Below, in pieces: positions 7,265 to 12,311 of a DNA stretch of 12,311 bases (positions within the stretch are counted from its first letter, which is position 1; every line of letters starts with the position of its first letter). The DNA is from an uncultured Porphyromonadaceae bacterium (lineage in GTDB: Bacteria; Bacteroidota; Bacteroidia; Bacteroidales; Muribaculaceae), in assembly GCA_900554265.1 (NCBI GenBank), contig USGZ01000011.1, forward strand, positions 1 to 12,311, given 5' to 3'. The notes beneath the pieces are model-generated. The model was given only the letters and a program-made list of their open reading frames with translations. It did no database searches and was not told the DNA's origin. The position numbers and the translations under genes were made by a program.

Positions 7265-10200
7265 ATGTTCAGGACTGTCCTCCATGCAATAATATTCCGA
7301 GTTTTCAGCGTTTTTATGTTGCTGGGTGCTTTCGCCGGCAGCGCTTTTGCGCTCGAAGCCTCACACTACGCTACTGAATCCCGATTAGCCTCAGGACATT
7401 GGGTTAAGATAGCCGTAGATACCACGGGAGTGTATTCCATACCTTTCGACCGCCTTGCCGAGTGGGGATTCGAAAACCCGCAGAAGGTGGCGGTCTTCGG
7501 AGAAGGCCCCATCCAGGCCACACGCCACACATTCCGCGCCGGTGACTCTGATGACCTTACGATGATTCCGGCTGTCCGCACGGATGATAAGGTGGTTTTC
7601 TACGCCGAAGCCGATGTCAGGGTACGTCTGAATAATGACCATAATGTAGAAGCCACCCGCAACTATTACGACCGCAAAGGTTACTATTTCCTCGGCGAGA
7701 CAGACGATGAGCTTCCGGAACTTCCCGTTTCGGGATATATACCCTCGGATGAAACCCCGCAGACGAGTTCATATGCAATCTCTTTTATCGAGCGAGAGGA
7801 AGAATCGATTGTCGAAGGCGGTGTTTTCTACTATGGACGCAATCTGGTTCAGGAGACTGAGCAGACTTTCGTCTTTCCTTTTGAAAACAGAGTCGGTAAA
7901 GATGTGACTCTCTGTTTCGACTATGCGCTGTATGTCAACGGAGCGCCATCGCGCGTGGCGCCTGAACTGACATACAATGCCACTCTGAAAGAATCTGAAG
8001 TCGTTACAAGCCGTTACAATACCTATAATATCGACGAATATACCGACGTTGCCGGCAGCTATATGATTCTCGAAGCAGAAGAGAACACTCCGTCGCTTAT
8101 CGTCACGGCCACTCCCGGCTCTTATCCGGAGAGATACATGGCTATCGACCGAATGTATGCCCTATACGCCGCCGCAAATAAACTTGGCGCTAAAAACTGG
8201 CGTGTGATGAACTTCCTGGAGGCCGGTAATTTCTCTGTCTCCGGGGCACCGGCGGACATGGTCATGTGGGATATAAGCAATCCTGCCGCTTTCAGGAGAA
8301 TGGAGACTGTCGCTGCCGACGGCGTCGAGGGCGGTACGGATTATACGGCTACATTGCCTTCGGGTCATGGAACTGTTCTTGCTTTCAGCCCGTCGGGTAT
8401 CGACAACGAACCTGAGTATGTCGCGACACTTGGTAATCAGAACCTCCACGGTCATGCAGTACCCGAGATGCTGATAGTGACGACACCGACTCTTCGCGAG
8501 AATGCCGAGGAACTCGCACAGATTCATCGCGATATGCAGGGGCTGGATGTACTTGTCGTAACTCAGGATGAAATTTTCAATGAATTCTCCTCCGGTAGCC
8601 GTATGCCCCAGGGTATCCGCCGTTTCATCAAGATGTTCTACGACCGCGATGCCGGTCACTCTACCTTCAGATACGTGCTTCTTTACGGTGCGTCTATCAG
8701 AGATAACAGATTTCTGGTAACGCCTGAAGCGGATTTGCTCGTTTGCTATGAGACCGAGAATATGGTGCAGGCCCGCTCAAATACGACAAACTACTGCGGC
8801 GACATGTATTTCGCGATGCTTGACGATGCATATAACCATTCCGATATAGAGATAACGGATACACAGGTTTCCATCGGGCGTCTGCCGCTTCACAGCACGG
8901 AACAGGCCGCCAAGATGAATGCCAAGATACTGCGTTACCTTCAGAATCCTATGCCTTCCAATGTTGCCCTCAAGGGTGTGTTCATAAGCGAAAAGGGCGA
9001 TAAGGACAATCATTTTCTCCATAGTCTCCAGGGTCTGACACTTCTTAAGTCCGAGAGACCGGAAATGACTCTCGCTACCATCGACAATTGTATCTATCCG
9101 CGGGAATCCAAGTCGAATGAGGCTCTTTTGGCTGGTGATGTCTTTAAAAGCATGCTTATGTCAGGGACCTCGCTTGTGTGGTATACCGGGCATGGAGGAC
9201 ACGGACAGATTACTACAAATCAATTATGGACCATCGCAAAGAATTTTGAGACGCGGAACGTTATTTATCCCCATGGTCTTCTCGCGACTTGTGAGGCGTT
9301 GGATTTCGACGTAAGTCAGAATGCCATTGCCGAGACCATGGTCCTCCATCCCGACGGAGGCGCCATCGCGCTGATTGCTGCCGGCCGCTCCGTATATCTG
9401 GAATATAACCGTCAGCTCAATCATGCAGTGGCCGAATATCTCGGCAATGCCAGGCACGGCGATTCTTTCGCCGACGTCTACCGCGAGGCACGCAATAATC
9501 TCGTAGGCTATAAGGTCAACAATCCCGCTCCACGCAGCCTCGGAATCAATGTGCTGTGCTATAATTTCTGCGGCGACCCGGCTCTGCCTCTGCCGGTTGT
9601 CGATTATTCTGTTGCCGTTGAGACAACGGAGACGAACGCAGCCGGTACACCCTGTATCAAGACTTCTCCGTTGCAGAACACCACAGTCAAGGCCTCGGTT
9701 ACCGATTCCGAAGGTAATGCCGTTGATTTCAACGGCGCGGGTTTTATAGAGATTTTCCGCGCCGAGCGACGCCAGCCGGTAAGGGCATCCGATGTCGACA
9801 ACGACACTCTTACCGCTCCGGTAGAGAATGAACTGATCGCCACCTTCCCTGTCAATTTCATCGCCGGCAAAGCCGAGGCTTCTGTCATTCTGCCTCAGAC
9901 TGACGCCTACAGCGAGAGTAACCGCATTGTGGTATCCGCCCGTTCTGACGACGGCAAATACCTCGCCGCCGGTATTTCGCGTCTGTGGCTGACCGAGACG
10001 CCTGCAGAGACTCCCGCATCCGGCGCTCCTGAAATACAGGCGCTCGGAATCAATTCCGAGGATTTCGTCAGCGGCGATCAGGTCGACGGTACTCTTACTG
10101 TCATGGCAAGAGCGGTATCCGGAGGTGCCGGTATTTCCGTTCCGGGCTCATACGGCATCGGTGGTAGGCCTCAGTGCATTGTCGACGGCAATGTCGACAT

Positions 10201-10645
10201 ATCGTCGGCGCTTGCGTTCCGCTTTGCCGACGACGGAACGCTTATCCTCTCCGGCCGTCTTCCGCGTCTTAAGGACGGACGCCACAACCTGAGCCTTACA
10301 CTCTACAGCATGTCCGGCGAAAGCGCTTCGGAGAGTATAGACTTCATAGTGGGCTCGCAGCCTTTTGACGTGAGTCTGGCGCTTGCCGGCAGGGATATTG
10401 TCCGTATTTCCGCCGAACTTGTGGCCGAGAATATTCCCGATGACGTTGCCGTGCGTCTGCTGATTGATAACGGCAAAAATACCGTCCTGACTGTTGAGAA
10501 TCCCGCGTTCCCGTATGTCTGGGACCTGAAGGACGGCAATGGTTCCGACGTGCCCGACGGCGAGTACCGAGCCTGGATAGTTTGCCGTCGCGACAGGTCT
10601 TTCGGCGCCTCGCCCCGTGTGACCTTCACCGTAATCCGGGAATAG
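7265..10645 (+). CDS. porU: Type IX secretion system sortase PorU
   Basis: Outer-membrane-associated C25 (gingipain-type) cysteine protease that removes the C-terminal signal from T9SS cargo and joins the cargo to A-LPS in a transpeptidase-like step (established in P. gingivalis). Length is 1126 aa against 1158 there. The sequence shows a signal peptide (MFRTVLHAIIFRVF, hydrophobic core, GSAFA), an N-terminal beta-rich region (about 30-395), the C25 peptidase domain (about 398-777), then Ig-like beta domains. The C-terminus has a FlgD-like phrase (YVWDLKDGNGSDVPDGEYRAWI). The catalytic dyad is His643 in WYTGHGGHGQ and Cys676 in LLATCEALDFD. Their separation of 33 residues equals that of P. 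gingivalis PorU (Cys690, His657 as I recall). The domain end GDPALPLP is also typical. ATG 7265 lies 37 bases after the preceding stop; porV follows after a 97-base spacer. It appears intact and active. Confidence 0.95.
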   Translation: MFRTVLHAIIFRVFSVFMLLGAFAGSAFALEASHYATESRLASGHWVKIAVDTTGVYSIPFDRLAEWGFENPQKVAVFGEGPIQATRHTFRAGDSDDLTMIPAVRTDDKVVFYAEADVRVRLNNDHNVEATRNYYDRKGYYFLGETDDELPELPVSGYIPSDETPQTSSYAISFIEREEESIVEGGVFYYGRNLVQETEQTFVFPFENRVGKDVTLCFDYALYVNGAPSRVAPELTYNATLKESEVVTSRYNTYNIDEYTDVAGSYMILEAEENTPSLIVTATPGSYPERYMAIDRMYALYAAANKLGAKNWRVMNFLEAGNFSVSGAPADMVMWDISNPAAFRRMETVAADGVEGGTDYTATLPSGHGTVLAFSPSGIDNEPEYVATLGNQNLHGHAVPEMLIVTTPTLRENAEELAQIHRDMQGLDVLVVTQDEIFNEFSSGSRMPQGIRRFIKMFYDRDAGHSTFRYVLLYGASIRDNRFLVTPEADLLVCYETENMVQARSNTTNYCGDMYFAMLDDAYNHSDIEITDTQVSIGRLPLHSTEQAAKMNAKILRYLQNPMPSNVALKGVFISEKGDKDNHFLHSLQGLTLLKSERPEMTLATIDNCIYPRESKSNEALLAGDVFKSMLMSGTSLVWYTGHGGHGQITTNQLWTIAKNFETRNVIYPHGLLATCEALDFDVSQNAIAETMVLHPDGGAIALIAAGRSVYLEYNRQLNHAVAEYLGNARHGDSFADVYREARNNLVGYKVNNPAPRSLGINVLCYNFCGDPALPLPVVDYSVAVETTETNAAGTPCIKTSPLQNTTVKASVTDSEGNAVDFNGAGFIEIFRAERRQPVRASDVDNDTLTAPVENELIATFPVNFIAGKAEASVILPQTDAYSESNRIVVSARSDDGKYLAAGISRLWLTETPAETPASGAPEIQALGINSEDFVSGDQVDGTLTVMARAVSGGAGISVPGSYGIGGRPQCIVDGNVDISSALAFRFADDGTLILSGRLPRLKDGRHNLSLTLYSMSGESASESIDFIVGSQPFDVSLALAGRDIVRISAELVAENIPDDVAVRLLIDNGKNTVLTVENPAFPYVWDLKDGNGSDVPDGEYRAWIVCRRDRSFGASPRVTFTVIRE

Positions 10646-10742
10646 ACAGCAGCTCCGGGGAGTCCTCAGGGCAATAAATAGTCCGGTTTTCAGTTATATA
10701 ATCGTGACCGGATTCCCAAGCCCCGGCACCCTTTAGAATAAG
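10646..10742 (+). promoter_or_regulatory. Structured spacer upstream of porV (nested inverted repeats)
   Basis: This 97-base spacer is the longest in the window. It contains two nested inverted repeats. An inner 8-base pairing joins AGTCCGGT (10680-10687) with ACCGGATT (10707-10714), with one G-U pair and a 19-base loop. An outer 6-base GC pairing joins CCGGGG (10655-10660) with CCCCGG (10721-10726). No T-run follows, so it is not a standard intrinsic terminator. The loop holds TATAAT (10697-10702), but the Bacteroidota -7 consensus TAnnTTTG is absent. It could be a 5' leader structure, an mRNA-processing site, a separate promoter for porV-ispF, or chance. Confidence 0.3.
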
Positions 10743-11951
10743 ATGAAGAACATCCTCCTCCGCATATGTCTTGCCTGCATCGCTCTGACGGCATTTGCTG
10801 TCTCAGCCTTAGCGGATGACGGCAAAAACGAGTTCAATCCCGTAGAGACCGGTGTGGCATCGCTCGGCATCGCTCCCGACGCCCGCGGCGCCTCCATGGG
10901 CGACCTTGGCGCGGCTACCGATCCCGACGCCAACTCGCAGTACTGGAATCCGTCGAAGTACGCCTTTGCCTACAGTCAGGCCGCCGTATCGCTTAACTAC
11001 ACCCCCTGGCTCCGCAAACTCGTGAACGACATTTTCCTGGCCGACCTCAGCGCCTATTATAAGATAGGCTCGAACGACAATCAGGCCATCAGCGCCTCCC
11101 TGCGCTATTTCTCCCTCGGCGAAGTTCATTCCAGCCAGGAGGAGGGAATCGTCGGGCAGACGCTCAACCCCTACGAGATGGCTTTCGATATAGGCTATTC
11201 GCGCAAGCTCTCGGAGAAATTCTCCATGGGCGTAGTTTTCCGCTACATCTATTCCGCCCTTGGCTTCTCGGACTCCTATGCTGGCGACCAGAATACCGGC
11301 GCCTCCGGTTTCTCGGCCGATATTTCCGGTTATTACACCACCTATCCCATCATCGGCCGTAACGAGTGCCAGTGGTCATGGGGTTGGAACATCTCGAATA
11401 TCGGTACAAAAATCAGCTACGACGGCGGCGACGTGTCCTACTTCCTGCCGACGAACCTGCGACTCGGCACGACCTTCATGTTCCCCCTGGCCGACTACCA
11501 TACCCTTGCTCTTTCTCTCGACCTCAACAAGCTGCTGGTGCCCACCAAGCCGCGCCGCAGCGATTTTGCCGAGGGTATCGAGGGTGAGGAGGAGTACATC
11601 ACCAAACTTGAGGACTGGCGCAACATGAGCCCCATCACCGGTATTTTTAAGAGCTTTACCGACGCTCCAGGCGGAGCCAAGGAAGAGTTCCGCGAAATTA
11701 CCATGTCGCTTGGTGCCGAGTATGCCTACAACAACCAGTTCTTCCTGCGTGCCGGCTACTACTACGAGAACGAATACAAGGGCAACCGCCAGTATTTCGG
11801 CCTTGGCGCCGGTTTTTCGCTGAACGTGGTTCGCCTCGATGCCTCCTACATGATGGCCACCGCCCAGACTTCGCCACTTGACCAGACCCTGCGCTTCACT
11901 CTGACTTTCGATCTCGACGGTCTCCGCGACATCCTCGGCAAGCGCCGCTAA
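10743..11951 (+). CDS. porV: T9SS outer-membrane shuttle barrel PorV (LptO)
   Basis: Outer-membrane beta barrel of the FadL-like class. It binds the C-terminal signal of T9SS cargo as it leaves the SprA (Sov) translocon and carries it to PorU; it also anchors the attachment complex (established in P. gingivalis and Flavobacterium). It is 402 aa, the usual size (about 391 in P. gingivalis). The signal peptide ends AVSALA before DDGKNEF. The N-terminal hallmark runs GVASLGIAPDARGASMGDLG, then ATDPDANSQYWNPSKYAF and LNYTPWLRKLVNDIF. The later extracellular region shows LLVPTKP (about residues 263-269), an acidic loop, and SFTDAPGGAKEEFREI (about 303-318). C-terminal strands with aromatic ends follow (QFFLRAGYYYENEYKGNRQYF ... 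LDQTLRFTLTF). Codon use is richer in C-ending codons than in porU, suggesting higher expression. ispF begins 3 bases after the stop. Confidence 0.95.
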   Translation: MKNILLRICLACIALTAFAVSALADDGKNEFNPVETGVASLGIAPDARGASMGDLGAATDPDANSQYWNPSKYAFAYSQAAVSLNYTPWLRKLVNDIFLADLSAYYKIGSNDNQAISASLRYFSLGEVHSSQEEGIVGQTLNPYEMAFDIGYSRKLSEKFSMGVVFRYIYSALGFSDSYAGDQNTGASGFSADISGYYTTYPIIGRNECQWSWGWNISNIGTKISYDGGDVSYFLPTNLRLGTTFMFPLADYHTLALSLDLNKLLVPTKPRRSDFAEGIEGEEEYITKLEDWRNMSPITGIFKSFTDAPGGAKEEFREITMSLGAEYAYNNQFFLRAGYYYENEYKGNRQYFGLGAGFSLNVVRLDASYMMATAQTSPLDQTLRFTLTFDLDGLRDILGKRR

Positions 11952-11954
11952 GAT

Positions 11955-12311
11955 ATGACTGGGATTCCTGACTTCCGTATAGGTAATGGCTTCGATGTGC
12001 ATAAGCTCGTCGAAGGACGCCGTTGCATAATCTGCGGCGTCGATATTCCCCATAAGCTCGGACTGCTCGGGCATAGCGACGCCGACGTTGCCCTCCATGC
12101 CCTCGCCGACGCTCTGCTCGGCGCTGCCGCCTTGGGCGACATAGGCAAGCATTTCCCGGACACGGACGAGCGCTGGCGTGGCGCCGATTCGCGCATGCTC
12201 CTGCGGCGAGTCGTTGAGATTATAGCAGAAGAAGGCTTCGCCCCGGTCAACGTAGATATAACCATCATCGCGCAACAACCAAAGATGCTGCCCCATATTC
12301 CTCAGATGCGA
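11955..12311 (+). CDS. ispF: 2-C-methyl-D-erythritol 2,4-cyclodiphosphate synthase, 3' end outside the window
   Basis: Fifth enzyme of the MEP pathway to isoprenoids: it turns 4-diphosphocytidyl-methylerythritol 2-phosphate into methylerythritol 2,4-cyclodiphosphate plus CMP in the cytoplasm. The first 119 residues of about 160 are present. Metal ligands match E. coli IspF with an offset of 6: D14 and H16 in GFDVHK (D8, H10) and H48 in [10 protein letters not shown] (H42). Also seen are [32 protein letters not shown] at the window edge, and [12 protein letters not shown] 11955 is the only sensible start, 3 bases after the porV stop. As I recall, porU-porV-ispF also lie together in P. gingivalis, so the linkage seems old. 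There is no obvious functional tie to secretion beyond co-transcription. Confidence 0.97.
   Translation, partial: MTGIPDFRIGNGFDVHKLVEGRRCIICGVDIPHKLGLLGHSDADVALHALADALLGAAALGDIGKHFPDTDERWRGADSRMLLRRVVEIIAEEGFAPVNVDITIIAQQPKMLPHIPQMR

Noticed and set aside
10655-10726. Intrinsic terminator between porU and porV
   Set aside because: The inverted repeats are not followed by a run of T; the sequence after them is C-rich.
11376-12296. A 306-codon open frame on the minus strand across porV and ispF
   Set aside because: It lies opposite two well-supported genes, has a low-complexity Val/Gly/Glu/Arg composition typical of the complement of GC-rich coding DNA, and shows no recognisable motif.

Overview
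The window is a single-strand block of nine genes, all on the + strand, from a Bacteroidota genome, most likely order Bacteroidales. The family Muribaculaceae is my best guess, but it is inference. The grounds are a three-gene set for type IX secretion (T9SS, confined to the Bacteroidota phylum), a Rex repressor of the Bacteroidales type, fairly GC-rich codon use, and start sites without clear Shine-Dalgarno sequences. No tRNA, rRNA, CRISPR array, insertion sequence or other mobile element was seen.

Layout. Positions 2-2383 hold the 3' five-sixths of leuS (leucyl-tRNA synthetase). After a short gap comes rdgB (2425-3030, cleanup of non-canonical purine nucleotides), whose stop overlaps the start of porZ (3027-5453, T9SS attachment-complex propeller protein). 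Three small cytoplasmic genes follow with almost no spacing: an unrecognised 176-aa protein (5457-5987), the NADH/NAD+-sensing repressor rex (6003-6659), and a strongly diverged relative of the fumarylacetoacetate hydrolase (FAH) family (6661-7227). Then come porU (7265-10645, C25-type T9SS sortase) and porV (10743-11951, outer-membrane shuttle barrel), and finally the 5' three-quarters of ispF (11955-end, MEP isoprenoid pathway), cut by the window edge.

How it fits together. PorZ, PorU and PorV are three of the four proteins of the T9SS attachment complex (PorU-PorV-PorQ-PorZ). This complex receives cargo at the outer membrane, removes its C-terminal signal and attaches it to A-LPS. PorQ is not in the window. 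Gaps from rdgB to ispF are -4, 3, 15, 1, 37, 97 and 3 bases, so long co-transcribed stretches are likely. The only spacer with visible structure is the 97 bases before porV.

Most worth a second look: the FAH-like protein appears to have lost all three metal ligands; the unknown 176-aa protein is wedged between porZ and rex; a redox regulator sits inside a secretion gene block; nested inverted repeats precede porV; and there is a low-GC patch inside porZ. I found no clearly new multi-gene system. The strongest candidate for something undescribed is the trio unknown protein-Rex-FAH pseudoenzyme lodged between T9SS genes.
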